Of a DNA stretch of 64,000 nucleotides, positions 35,791-44,924 are shown in pieces. Origin of the DNA: Candidatus Bathyarchaeota archaeon (GTDB lineage: Archaea; Thermoproteota; Bathyarchaeia; TCS64). Positions within the stretch are counted from its first letter, which is position 1, and every line of letters begins with the position of its first letter. The notes below the pieces were generated by a model. That model was not told where the DNA came from. It saw nothing but the letters and a program-made list of their open reading frames with translations, and did not search any database. The stretch spans positions 64,117-128,116 of the forward strand of contig JAGTQU010000001.1 in assembly GCA_018396695.1 (NCBI GenBank). Reading direction: 5' to 3'. The position numbers and the translations under genes are program-made.

Positions 35791-36078
35791 CTAATCCCCT
35801 CCACCTTTTTCCTCTTCTTCAGCGAGTGATACTCTGACTACTCCTTCATCATTCTTCGAGACCTTAACTCTAATTCTGCGCGGAGGTTTTTCGATCCCTC
35901 TCCTCCAAATCAATTCATTTACTTTAGGGTCGATCACTATCGACTCTGGTTTCATATGCCTCTCAACGAAAGCCTTCAATATGGAGATCGCTTTCTCGGC
36001 TCTTCTATATTTTGGAGCTATCCAAGCCCTTTCAAGAGGGATGGTGTATATGCGTTCCAGCTCTCCTGTTTTTGACAT
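35791..36078 (-). CDS. rpl31e: Ribosomal protein L31e
   Basis: A 95-residue large-subunit protein. IYTIPLERAWIAPKYRRAEKAI (about 10-31) and INELIWRRGIEKPPRRIRVKV-like sequence (VNELIWRRGIEKPPRRIRV) are diagnostic. Ends in an acidic-glycine tail. Follows rpl39e by 13 nt in the same operon. Confidence 0.95.
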   Translation of the reverse strand: MSKTGELERIYTIPLERAWIAPKYRRAEKAISILKAFVERHMKPESIVIDPKVNELIWRRGIEKPPRRIRVKVSKNDEGVVRVSLAEEEEKGGGD

Positions 36079-36091
36079 CTCTAATTCTCTC

Positions 36092-36250
36092 CTAAAGTCT
36101 TAGCTTCCTCGATCTCCAATTTTTTCTACTCGTCGGGCTGAATCTCACCTTTCCCTTCGTTCGAGCTATCACCCACGAAGGGACACCTCTCTTCTGTTTA
36201 CCTGCCTTCGCAAGTAGAAGTTTGAAAGCATGAGTTTTATTCCTAGCCAT
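36092..36250 (-). CDS. rpl39e: Ribosomal protein L39e
   Basis: Too short for the ORF track; found by translating the gap. The 52-residue protein MARNKTHAFKLLLAKAGKQK continues with RGVPSWVIARTKGKVRF and ends NWRSRKLRL, matching L39e (basic, WVI, NWRR). L39e lines the peptide exit tunnel. It lies 1 nt after the PDCD5 gene's stop and 13 nt before rpl31e. Confidence 0.93.
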   Translation of the reverse strand: MARNKTHAFKLLLAKAGKQKRGVPSWVIARTKGKVRFSPTSRKNWRSRKLRL

Positions 36251-36251
36251 C

Positions 36252-36590
36252 TCATCTTCTCCTTATCCTAATCTCTCTCTGCTCTTCGCTTGCTTGAATC
36301 TGAATGAGCAGTTTTTTAAGAACCTCATCGGTTATTGGAATACGTAGTCTACCTGTTTGAACTATCTGGATCAATTGTAACTCTAATTGTTCAGCGAATT
36401 CGGGTCTAACCATCTTAATATTTGTGAGTCTCTGCCTAGCCTCGTGTGTGAGGATCTTTCTTAACAAGGTCTGCTTTTGAATCTCAGCTTCTTGCTTAGC
36501 GGCTCGTAAAGCCTCCTGCTGCTCCTGCTGTGCTTGGAGTTCAAGGAGGCGTCTCTCCCTGAGCTTTCTAAGCTCCTCATCCGAAGCCAT
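36252..36590 (-). CDS. PDCD5-like DNA-binding protein
   Basis: The archaeal homologue of human PDCD5 (MTH1615 family), a helical nucleic-acid-binding protein of uncertain role. [21 protein letters not shown] is the N-terminal long helix, and [25 protein letters not shown] the core. The track ORF starts at GTG 36599 just after the rps19e stop; I prefer ATG 36590, which has GTGATTAAA before it as ribosome-binding site, as in pfdA. Confidence 0.9.
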   Translation of the reverse strand: MASDEELRKLRERRLLELQAQQEQQEALRAAKQEAEIQKQTLLRKILTHEARQRLTNIKMVRPEFAEQLELQLIQIVQTGRLRIPITDEVLKKLLIQIQASEEQREIRIRRR

Positions 36591-36599
36591 TTTAATCAC

Positions 36600-37055
36600 T
36601 TAATACATCTTTAATTGAGGTATCTCTCTTTCAAGTTCACGCTTTATCTGGGCTGATATCGCATCGAGCAGGCTGCGACCTTTAGGACTGATGACTCTGC
36701 CTTTCCCCTCTACTTTTATCACTAGACCCGCAGCCTCTAGTTGCTGGGATATATGTCTAATGATAGCTCCGCCTGCCTTACGGAAGTGGGCTGGGGCGCA
36801 CCCTTTACGTTTTCGACCACCGTACAGCTTCCTTAGTCTAGAGACTCCTACCGGTCCTCGAAGGTAGAGTTTTCTAAGCAATGAGGCACCTCTAACATAC
36901 CACCAGTCAGGATCTTGTGGAGACCTCTCTACATGAACCCCTGTTTTGGAATAGATAGCCCAATCTGGGGGCGAGACCTCTCGAATATTCTTCTTTATGT
37001 ATTCTGAGAGCCTCTTTAAGAGCTCCTCGGCAGGCACATCATATACTGTTGGCAT
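36600..37055 (-). CDS. rps19e: Ribosomal protein S19e
   Basis: A 151-residue small-subunit protein, winged-helix-like. VYDVPAEELLKRLSEYIK, WYVRGASLLRKLYLRGPVGVSRLRKLYGGRK and GRVISPKGRSLLD are diagnostic. It is the first gene of the long minus-strand translation/secretion cluster; an ATATATAT TATA-like run at about 37101-37112 may be its promoter. Confidence 0.95.
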   Translation of the reverse strand: MPTVYDVPAEELLKRLSEYIKKNIREVSPPDWAIYSKTGVHVERSPQDPDWWYVRGASLLRKLYLRGPVGVSRLRKLYGGRKRKGCAPAHFRKAGGAIIRHISQQLEAAGLVIKVEGKGRVISPKGRSLLDAISAQIKRELEREIPQLKMY

Positions 37056-37338
37056 CTCTTAATCCATTCCCTACATTATAGGAATTGGCAAGGGTTCTTA
37101 CATATATATCTAATTGTCCCTCGCTAGTTCAGCAGAGTAACCTCAACGAGAAGATAAAAATGTTTTCACTATATTGTTGATTAGAAACGACTTCGCAAGT
37201 TTTGTTCGCCATTAGAAATTAATTTTCATTTTTTAAACACGGATTTAGATAAATACTCGTATGTTATTTTTTCTATGAAAAGTCTGTTTGGGTGAATTAA
37301 GAATCAGGGAAAACTTGGGAAATAGATTGTAGCCCGAA

Positions 37339-38121
37339 CTAAAAAGGGTTAGCCAGGTTTTCTCGATTTATTTTATTTAGGGTTTCGCTGCATCCTGTTT
37401 GCAGAAACTGGATGTCTGAGCCTATTCCTACGAACCTGAAACCTTTCTCTATTAATTCGTTTAGATGCTCTATATTTCTACCAAAGGCTATGCCAGGTGC
37501 TACGCCTGAAGCTTTACATGCTTCTAGAACCTTATCCTCTGCCTTAACCACCTCTGGATGGTAAGGTTGACCTCTATACCCCATAGACATTGACAGATCC
37601 ATTGGTCCAATGAAAGTGGCATCAATCCCTTCAACAGTTAAAATATCCTCGATATTATCCACTGCTTTTTTAGTCTCGATCTGTACGATAACGAGAATCT
37701 CCTCGTTTACTGTTTTAATATACTCCTCAGTAGTTATCCTCCAAGCTGAAGCTGCTCTTCCAGGTGCGCATCCTCTTAAACCTTCGGGCGGGTATTTACA
37801 GTAGGTTACAGCGTTCTTAGCCTCTTCTTTCGAGTTGATCCATGGGATAACAATCCCAAAAGCCCCTGTATCTAAGGCTTGCTTGATCGCGTTAATATCG
37901 TTCCAGACTACTCTTACGAGAGGGAGGGCTCCTAAATCGCTAACCGAGTGGACTAGTCTATCCACAGTTTCGAAGCTAGGAGGGCCATGCTCCGTATCGT
38001 AGAGTATCCAGTCTAATCCAGATTTGGCGAGAATCCTTGAAACATCTTCATTCAGAATAGATATCCAGGAACCTACGGCTACTTTTCCCTCTTTTAACCT
38101 TTGTTTAACATGGTTTCTCAA
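37339..38121 (-). CDS. HpcH/HpaI aldolase family protein
   Basis: A 260-residue class II (metal-dependent) aldolase-type TIM barrel. VGSWISILNEDVSRILAKSGLDWILYDTEHGP (about 16-47), the VQIETKKAVDNIEDI metal Glu region (about 146-160) and ATFIGPMDLSMSMG match the 2-keto-3-deoxyglucarate/4-hydroxy-2-oxo acid aldolase family. Substrate unknown. ATG 38121 start. No sugar-acid pathway gene is adjacent. Confidence 0.88.
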   Translation of the reverse strand: MRNHVKQRLKEGKVAVGSWISILNEDVSRILAKSGLDWILYDTEHGPPSFETVDRLVHSVSDLGALPLVRVVWNDINAIKQALDTGAFGIVIPWINSKEEAKNAVTYCKYPPEGLRGCAPGRAASAWRITTEEYIKTVNEEILVIVQIETKKAVDNIEDILTVEGIDATFIGPMDLSMSMGYRGQPYHPEVVKAEDKVLEACKASGVAPGIAFGRNIEHLNELIEKGFRFVGIGSDIQFLQTGCSETLNKINRENLANPF

Positions 38122-38220
38122 AATTCACACCTCTTTAGAAGTGTATCAACATTTAATTATCTTTTTTCTCATCCGCGTTAAGCAGTAAACAAGTATTTTT
38201 CAATATTTCGTCTACAATAA

Positions 38221-38511
38221 TCAAACTTCTTTAGCGTAAAGTTCAATGTATCCGCATACTTTACAGCGGAAACCTGATATAGTCAATTGCTTGGTTTCCT
38301 CTCTTTTAATGAATAGACCTTTTCTCTCTCCTGTACTCTCGACCCAAATGGGTTTCTCAGAAGCCTCATAACTCATGGAGGGTATGCCGCCCATATAGCC
38401 TCCGATGCTGAAAGGATATGCTAATTGGTTGTTATGAACGGTGGGGGTTTTGAGTTCTCCGTTAACCATTTTTCCGCCGCATTTTGGGCAGGGGATCTCA
38501 GGCTTGGACAT
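38221..38511 (-). CDS. Zinc-ribbon hypothetical protein
   Basis: A 96-residue protein with two knuckles, CPKCGGKM (about 8-15) and CKVCGYIELYA (about 83-93), which probably form one zinc ribbon with a long insert between them. The pattern resembles short archaeal and bacterial zinc-ribbon proteins with FRCxxCGYIE near the end. Function unknown. Confidence 0.7.
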   Translation of the reverse strand: MSKPEIPCPKCGGKMVNGELKTPTVHNNQLAYPFSIGGYMGGIPSMSYEASEKPIWVESTGERKGLFIKREETKQLTISGFRCKVCGYIELYAKEV

Positions 38512-38671
38512 CGTCTTATTATTCTGTTAACGATGAACTTAAACCTAATTCCAGCATCAAATCCGAGTTTTTCGTCTATTTATACTATATTAGGATAGGA
38601 AAGAATAAAAGTCGGTTTTTAACCATCTACTTAACGGTTCGAAGATTAATCTGTTGAGAGAGGTGAAAAGA

Positions 38672-38977
38672 TTGCAATATATGTATGCTGCACTGCTGCT
38701 TCATAGCGCTGGGAAAGAGATTACAGAGAGCAACATTGAAGGAATCCTAAATGCTGCTGGGATAAAGCCTGACGAGATCAGGGTTAAAGCACTAGTAGCG
38801 GCCCTATCTGAAATAAACATAGATGAAGCCTTGAAAACACAGATATATGCTCCAGCTCAAGGTGCGGCTCCCTCAGCTATACCTGCGGTAGAGGAGAAGA
38901 AAGCTGAAGAGAAGCCTAAAGTAGAGGAAGAGAAGAAGGAAGAAGATCTCCAAGGATTAAGTGCATTATTCGGTTAA
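38672..38977 (+). CDS. rpl12: Ribosomal protein L12 (P1)
   Basis: The 101-residue stalk protein that recruits translation GTPases. It reads [20 protein letters not shown], with an alanine/proline hinge and the acidic tail [16 protein letters not shown]. The track ORF starts at TTG 38654, but the canonical N-terminus needs TTG 38672, which has GAGAGGTGAAAAG just upstream. It is followed 54 nt later by alaS, but is 7 kb away from rpl10 and on the other strand. Confidence 0.95.
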   Translation: MQYMYAALLLHSAGKEITESNIEGILNAAGIKPDEIRVKALVAALSEINIDEALKTQIYAPAQGAAPSAIPAVEEKKAEEKPKVEEEKKEEDLQGLSALFG

Positions 38978-39031
38978 ACATAAGAATTCATATATGTCTC
39001 TACCCCTCCATTTCTAGGGAGTCTGTTCAAT

Positions 39032-41764
39032 TTGGAGGTTCCTCCTGAAGAGTTCAAGCTACCTTTTTTCAAAGAGAATGGCTTCGAGAGAAAGTTCTGC
39101 CCGCACTGCAAAAACTATTATTGGACTCAGGATCACAGGCGAGAGAATTGCGGGGACTCCCCCTGCGTTCCCTACTCGTTCATTGGTAACTCTCCAATGA
39201 ATAGGCGTTATACTGTCAAGGAGATGAGAGAGAAGTTTCTATCCTTCTTTGAGCTTAGAGGTCACAAAAGGATCGCACCCTATCCTGTTATAGCCAGGTG
39301 GCGCGATGATCTGATGGTTACCATCGCAAGCATAGTTGACTTTCAACCCTACGTTACTGAAGGAATTCTGCCCCCTCCAGCCAACCCGCTTGTGATAAGC
39401 CAGCCCTGCTTAAGGTTCGAAGATATCGATTTAGTCGGCAAGACTGCTGGAAGACACCTCACAATATTCGAGATGGGAGGGCATCACGCTTTCAATTACA
39501 AAGACGAGCCTCAAATATATTGGAAAGACGAGACAGTGCGTTACCATCATGAATTATTAACCCGAGACTTAGGTGTTCCCTCAGAGGCCGTGACATATAA
39601 AGAGGGGTTATGGTCCGGGGGGGGTAACGCCGGGTTCGATCTGGAAGGGTGTGTGAACGGGTTAGAGATATCTACTCTTGTTTTCATGATGTTTCGAATC
39701 GCAGGAGCCAAATTCGAACCGATGCCTATCCAAGTCGTTGACACAGGATACGGGATCGAGAGATGGACATGGCTCAGCCAGGGTTCTCCTAGCGCGTTTC
39801 ACGCGATTTACGGTAATCTGCTCTCCGAAGCCTTAGAATGGGTAAACCTGGAAACACTTGATGAAGAGACGATGGTGAAGATCACACATTATTTAAAACC
39901 TCAATCTCTGGGAGCTAGAAACCTCAAACACCTCTCTGAGATAACAAAAATAGACGGACCCCTTCTATCAAGTTACTTGGAATCCTTAGAGAGCGTTTAT
40001 GCGGCCTTAGATCACACGAAAAGCCTCGTCTTCATACTTTCGGAGGGGGTGATCCCTTCAAACGTGCGTGAAGGATATCTTGCAAGACTCCTATATAGAA
40101 GGGCTTTCAGACTCATGCGACGAGGCGGCGTCGAGGACAAGCTCCATGAGCTAATCGAAGGCCAGATCAGACTATGGGGGAACGATTTTCCACAATTAGT
40201 GAAGATGAAAGACGAGATTATGGAATCTGTTGAGGCTGAGGGTGGAAAGTATCGAGAGACTTTGAGACGTGGGTCTGAGATGGTTAAGCGGATGGTTAAA
40301 TCCAAGAAAGGCGGCTTAACAAAAGACCATCTAATTGACTTCTATGACTCGCACGGTCTAACCCCTGAGGATGTTAAAGAAGCGGCTCATGAGATTGGAG
40401 TCGAGGTCCCTGTTCCAGAGGATTTTTACACCTTAGTCGCCCGACGCCATATGAACATCGAGAGGCAAGTGATAGATGAGGAGATGGCTAATCTATCCAA
40501 TAAAGTCGAGACTATGGAGCGTACAGAGACGTTGTTCTACAGCGATCCTTATCTTATCGAGTTCGAGGACAAGGTAGTCTCCGTAATAGATGATGAGTAC
40601 GTCATTCTAAAAGCGACGGCTTTCTTCGCCGAAGCAGGAGGGCAGATCTCAGATAGGGGATGGATAATCAAGAATCTTGAAAAGTTTCCTGTGACCGATG
40701 TTAAAGCCGTCAACGGGGTTATTCTTCATAAGGTGGAGAAGGCTGGAAAGCTTAAGCCTGGAGACCGGGTGAAGGGATTAGTGGATTGGGTGAGGCGTAC
40801 AGCTTTAATGCGGTCTCATACGGCCACGCATATAATTCTTGGAGCCGCTAGAAGAGTGGTGGGAGAACACGCCTGGCAGGCTGGTGCACAGAAAGGTGTC
40901 GAGAGGAGCAGGCTGGATATAAACCATTTTCGCAGATTATCAATTGAGCAGATAGAGTCGATTGAGCGTCTCGCTAACCAAATCGTAATGGAGGGTAGAG
41001 CTGTAACTTGCAAGTTCATGCCCAGGAATGAGGCTGAGGCGGAATATGGGTTCCGTCTCTATCAAGGGGGAGTTGTGCCGGGAAGGGAGATTAGGGTAGT
41101 GAATATTGCAGATTGGGATGTAGAAGCATGTGGAGGTACTCATGTCAGAAACACTTCTGAAATAGGGTTGATTAAAATCACCGATACTGAACGTGTTCAA
41201 GATGGTGTTGAAAGGATAATCTTCGCAGTTGGACCTTATGCCTTCGATGAGGTGCAGAAGAGGGATAGGATTCTAGGTAAAACTGCGGAAATCCTTGGAG
41301 TTCAGAGGGATCACATAACTAAGGCTGTTCAAGAGATGGTTAACGAGGTCAAATCTACACGCCAGAAACTCACAGTTGCGATGCGTCGTCTCGCTAGGCT
41401 TGATGCTGAAGCTTTATTGAATAGATCAAAGAAGATGAATGATCTAAATATCATAATATGTGTTTTAGAGGAAGAGTCCAATTTTCTCATAGAAATCGTA
41501 AACGAGTTGGTCAAGCAGACCGACAAAGTAGTTGCGGTTTTGGGATCAAAGATCGAGCCTAAAGTGATAGTCAAATCTGGCGAGGAGGCAGTATCCGAAG
41601 GGATTCACGCTGGTAGACTTGCAAGTGAAGTGGCTGAGCTAATCGGCGGAAGAGGAGGCGGGGATCATCGATTTGGACAAGCTGGTGGAGGAGACCCTAA
41701 GAAGCTAGAGAAGGAAACAGAACGCGTATTAATGATTATCCAATCTATGCTCAAGGATCCGTAA
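39032..41764 (+). CDS. alaS: Alanyl-tRNA synthetase
   Basis: A 910-residue archaeal-type AlaRS. It begins with a zinc-binding-like region (CPHCKNYYWTQDHR, CGDSPC). The class II catalytic core contains GHKRIAPYPVIARWRDDLM. The editing domain has the zinc ligands SHTATHIILGA (HxxxH, about 589-599) and EACGGTHVRNTS (CxxxH). The C-terminal region has the oligomerisation domain with GGRGGGDHRFGQAGG. TTG start at 39032. The L12-alaS order is also seen in other archaea. Confidence 0.96.
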   Translation: MEVPPEEFKLPFFKENGFERKFCPHCKNYYWTQDHRRENCGDSPCVPYSFIGNSPMNRRYTVKEMREKFLSFFELRGHKRIAPYPVIARWRDDLMVTIASIVDFQPYVTEGILPPPANPLVISQPCLRFEDIDLVGKTAGRHLTIFEMGGHHAFNYKDEPQIYWKDETVRYHHELLTRDLGVPSEAVTYKEGLWSGGGNAGFDLEGCVNGLEISTLVFMMFRIAGAKFEPMPIQVVDTGYGIERWTWLSQGSPSAFHAIYGNLLSEALEWVNLETLDEETMVKITHYLKPQSLGARNLKHLSEITKIDGPLLSSYLESLESVYAALDHTKSLVFILSEGVIPSNVREGYLARLLYRRAFRLMRRGGVEDKLHELIEGQIRLWGNDFPQLVKMKDEIMESVEAEGGKYRETLRRGSEMVKRMVKSKKGGLTKDHLIDFYDSHGLTPEDVKEAAHEIGVEVPVPEDFYTLVARRHMNIERQVIDEEMANLSNKVETMERTETLFYSDPYLIEFEDKVVSVIDDEYVILKATAFFAEAGGQISDRGWIIKNLEKFPVTDVKAVNGVILHKVEKAGKLKPGDRVKGLVDWVRRTALMRSHTATHIILGAARRVVGEHAWQAGAQKGVERSRLDINHFRRLSIEQIESIERLANQIVMEGRAVTCKFMPRNEAEAEYGFRLYQGGVVPGREIRVVNIADWDVEACGGTHVRNTSEIGLIKITDTERVQDGVERIIFAVGPYAFDEVQKRDRILGKTAEILGVQRDHITKAVQEMVNEVKSTRQKLTVAMRRLARLDAEALLNRSKKMNDLNIIICVLEEESNFLIEIVNELVKQTDKVVAVLGSKIEPKVIVKSGEEAVSEGIHAGRLASEVAELIGGRGGGDHRFGQAGGGDPKKLEKETERVLMIIQSMLKDP

Positions 41765-41825
41765 GGATTTTTACGCATAACCTTTATTCTCTAAACGGTC
41801 TATAGGCTTAGGATGAGTTGATGAC

Positions 41826-44741
41826 ATGGTAAACTGGAAGGAGATCGAAGAGAAGTGGCAGACAAAGTGGAGAGAATCAAAGATCTTTGAAACCGATCCG
41901 GATTCCTCGAAGCCGAAATATTATCTCACTGTAGCCTACCCATACCCTAACTCGCCGCAGCATATAGGTCATGGTAGAACATATACGCTGACAGACGTCC
42001 ACGCCAGATATATGCGGATGCAGGGGTATAACGTGCTCTTCCCCATGGCGTGGCATTTCACTGGAACCCCGGTGATAGCTATGGTTGAAAGGCTGAAGAA
42101 AGGAGACGAAGAGCTCTTAGACACTTTTCTGAACATCTATAAGATCCCTAGAGAGAATTTATCCAGACTTGAAACACCGATTGACATGGCCAGATACTTC
42201 GCTGAAGAGATTAAGAATGGGATGCAGAGAATTGGGTTCAGCATCGACTGGAGGCGCGAGTTCACAACGGTCGATGCATATTATAGCAAGTTCATCGAAT
42301 GGCAGTTCGAGAAGCTGAGGCAGAGAGGCTACATTACCCAAGGGAGCCATCCTGTTGGATGGTGTCCAAACTGCGGAAACCCTGTAGGACAACACGATAC
42401 AGTTGGCGACGTTGAGCCCGAGATCGAGGAGTTCACAGTTATAAAATTCAAGTGTGCAGAAGATATTCTTCCCACCGCGACTCTACGACCTGAAACAGTC
42501 TTCGGGGTAACTAACATCTGGCTTAATCCAGACTCAACTTACGTGAAGGCTTCGGTGGATGGTGAATCTTGGGTCGTTAGCGAAGCTGCAGTCGAGAAGC
42601 TGAAGTTTCTGGAGAGAACGGTTGAGGTTAAAGAAAAGTTTCCAGGGATGAAGCTGATTGGAAAGAAAGCAACCAACCCAGTTAATAATATGGAAATACC
42701 GATTCTTCCCGCCGATTTCGTTGATCCTAACGATGCTACAGGCGTTGTCATGTCCGTTCCGGCTCATGCTCCATACGATCTCATCGCTCTAGATGAAATC
42801 TTAAATCTCTCCAAAAGCGAGCTCGAGAAAAGAGGAATCTGGCCGATTGACAAGAAGAGTTTGGAGCCAATCCCGGTGATCGAGCTTCCCGGATACGGCG
42901 TAGTTCCAGCTCGCCATGTCGTTTCGAAGCTGAAGATAACAAGGCAGAGTGATCCGATTCTGAAGAAGGCTACTCAAGAAGTCTACAGTCAGGAGTTCAG
43001 GAACGGTAGGATGCTTGGCAACACTGGAGCATACGCGGGGCTACCCGTTGAGAAGGCGAAGGGCATTGTAAAAGAGGATTTAATCTCTGAGGGTAAGGCA
43101 ACGGTCATTCATGAGCTGATCGAGCCGGTTGAATGCCGCTGCGGAGGAGAAGTCGTAGTCAAGATATTTAAAAACCAATGGTTTATCGACTACGGAAATA
43201 AGTCTTGGAAGAAGATGGCCCATGAAGCCCTCGACAAGATGGAAATCATCCCTAGAGAGTTGAGGCAGGAGTATGAGTACGTTATCGACTGGTTGAAGGC
43301 TAAAGCTTGCGCACGTAAGGCAGGTATAGGGACAAAGCTTCCTTGGGAGTCTGATTGGATAATCGAAGCCTTATCTGATTCAACCATCTATATGGCTTAC
43401 TACACCGTGTGTAGAAAACTGAAAGAGTTGAAGCCTAGCCTAGAGTCTCTGGGTTTAGAGTTCTGGGACTATGTATTTCTAGGGGAAGGAGACATCCAAT
43501 CAGTAGCGTCGTCGACTGGAATATCTGTGAAAGATTTAGAGGAGCTTCGGGAAGAGTTCAAGTATTTCTACCCGCTTGATTGTAGGCATTCAGGTAGGGA
43601 TCTAATCCCCAACCATCTGACCTTTATGATCTTCAACCATGTGGGGATCTTTCCGAGTAGTTTGTGGCCTAGGGGGATAGCCGTAAACGGGAGTGTTCTG
43701 ATGGAGGGTCAGAAGATGAGTAAGTCACTCAACAATATTATCCCTTTGATCAGCGCCATTGAGCGCTATGGAGCCGATCCCTTAAGATTATCCCTCATGA
43801 TAACTGCCGAGCCCATCAAAGACGCTGATTTCAGCGAGGATATCGCAAAAACGATGTGCGAAAACCTTGAAAAGTACTATTCTAAGGCTATTGAAATTCT
43901 TAAAACGACGAGCGGTTACGTCGGAGAGTTTAGTGAGATAGATAGATGGATGCTGAGCCGCTTACAGTGGCATATTAAAGAGGCTACCGAGGCTATGGCT
44001 GAGCTGAAAGTCAGGAAGGCGATCCACGCCATATTTTACAATCTAAACCAGGATTTGGACTGGTATATGCGAAGGGTTGAGCCTCAGAAGAAAGATGAGT
44101 CGAGACGGAGAGTTATAGACGGTCTGCTGAGAAGAGTGTTGAACGTTCAAGTGAGGATGCTGGCCCCCTTTACTCCCCACATATGCGAAGAACTTTGGGA
44201 AGCGATGGGGGGGGAAGGCTCCGTATCCTTCGCAGAGTGGCCGAAAGTTGACGAGAAGCTCATACGACTTGATGTGGAGGAGATGGAATCGACTGTGAAG
44301 CTCGTCTTAGCTGATCTCGAGAACATAGTTAAGGCGACTAGCATGAAGCCTTCGCACATAATCTTCTATGTTGCGACTGGATGGAAATGGAAGGTTTACC
44401 TGAAGGCGCTTACACTGGCATCTAAAGATAGCTTAGACGTGGGAAGCCTAATTAAAGAATGCTTTAAAGACGATGAATTGAAGACAAAGGTTAAAGAGAT
44501 CCCGGCGTTTGCTAGAGATGTTGCTGAGGATGTAAAGAAGATGCCGGAAGAAACATTAAAGCTGAGGCTTTCCATCGGGGCTGTTAACGAGTTTAAACTG
44601 CTTCAAGACGCGGCTGGGTTCTTGGGTAGAGAATTCCAGTGCGAAGTAACAGTCTATGACGAAGCTGATCCATGGATTAGAGACCCGAAGAATAGGGCGG
44701 AGAGGGCGAAGCCCTATAAACCAGCGATCTATGTTGAGTGA
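41826..44741 (+). CDS. leuS: Leucyl-tRNA synthetase
   Basis: A 971-residue class I synthetase of the archaeal type. HIGH appears as SPQHIGHGRTYT (about 42), and KMSKS as GQKMSKSLNN (about 632). Between them lies the editing domain CP1 (TGVVMSVPAHAPYD). It charges tRNA-Leu in the cytosol. ATG 41826 start, 61 nt after alaS. Confidence 0.96.
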   Translation: MVNWKEIEEKWQTKWRESKIFETDPDSSKPKYYLTVAYPYPNSPQHIGHGRTYTLTDVHARYMRMQGYNVLFPMAWHFTGTPVIAMVERLKKGDEELLDTFLNIYKIPRENLSRLETPIDMARYFAEEIKNGMQRIGFSIDWRREFTTVDAYYSKFIEWQFEKLRQRGYITQGSHPVGWCPNCGNPVGQHDTVGDVEPEIEEFTVIKFKCAEDILPTATLRPETVFGVTNIWLNPDSTYVKASVDGESWVVSEAAVEKLKFLERTVEVKEKFPGMKLIGKKATNPVNNMEIPILPADFVDPNDATGVVMSVPAHAPYDLIALDEILNLSKSELEKRGIWPIDKKSLEPIPVIELPGYGVVPARHVVSKLKITRQSDPILKKATQEVYSQEFRNGRMLGNTGAYAGLPVEKAKGIVKEDLISEGKATVIHELIEPVECRCGGEVVVKIFKNQWFIDYGNKSWKKMAHEALDKMEIIPRELRQEYEYVIDWLKAKACARKAGIGTKLPWESDWIIEALSDSTIYMAYYTVCRKLKELKPSLESLGLEFWDYVFLGEGDIQSVASSTGISVKDLEELREEFKYFYPLDCRHSGRDLIPNHLTFMIFNHVGIFPSSLWPRGIAVNGSVLMEGQKMSKSLNNIIPLISAIERYGADPLRLSLMITAEPIKDADFSEDIAKTMCENLEKYYSKAIEILKTTSGYVGEFSEIDRWMLSRLQWHIKEATEAMAELKVRKAIHAIFYNLNQDLDWYMRRVEPQKKDESRRRVIDGLLRRVLNVQVRMLAPFTPHICEELWEAMGGEGSVSFAEWPKVDEKLIRLDVEEMESTVKLVLADLENIVKATSMKPSHIIFYVATGWKWKVYLKALTLASKDSLDVGSLIKECFKDDELKTKVKEIPAFARDVAEDVKKMPEETLKLRLSIGAVNEFKLLQDAAGFLGREFQCEVTVYDEADPWIRDPKNRAERAKPYKPAIYVE

Positions 44742-44924
44742 ATGGAGAATCATGTATTCATAAATATCAACAGGATACCATTTATAGACACATATTTGTC
44801 TTGGAAAATCTCCTTTTTGTTTATCCTTTTTTTAATCAAGTTTACAAATTCATATAATTTATAAAAGATGTTTGAGCTAATATGAGCAAAGCCCGAAGGA
44901 AGGATTTAGAAGAGGTATATGTAG

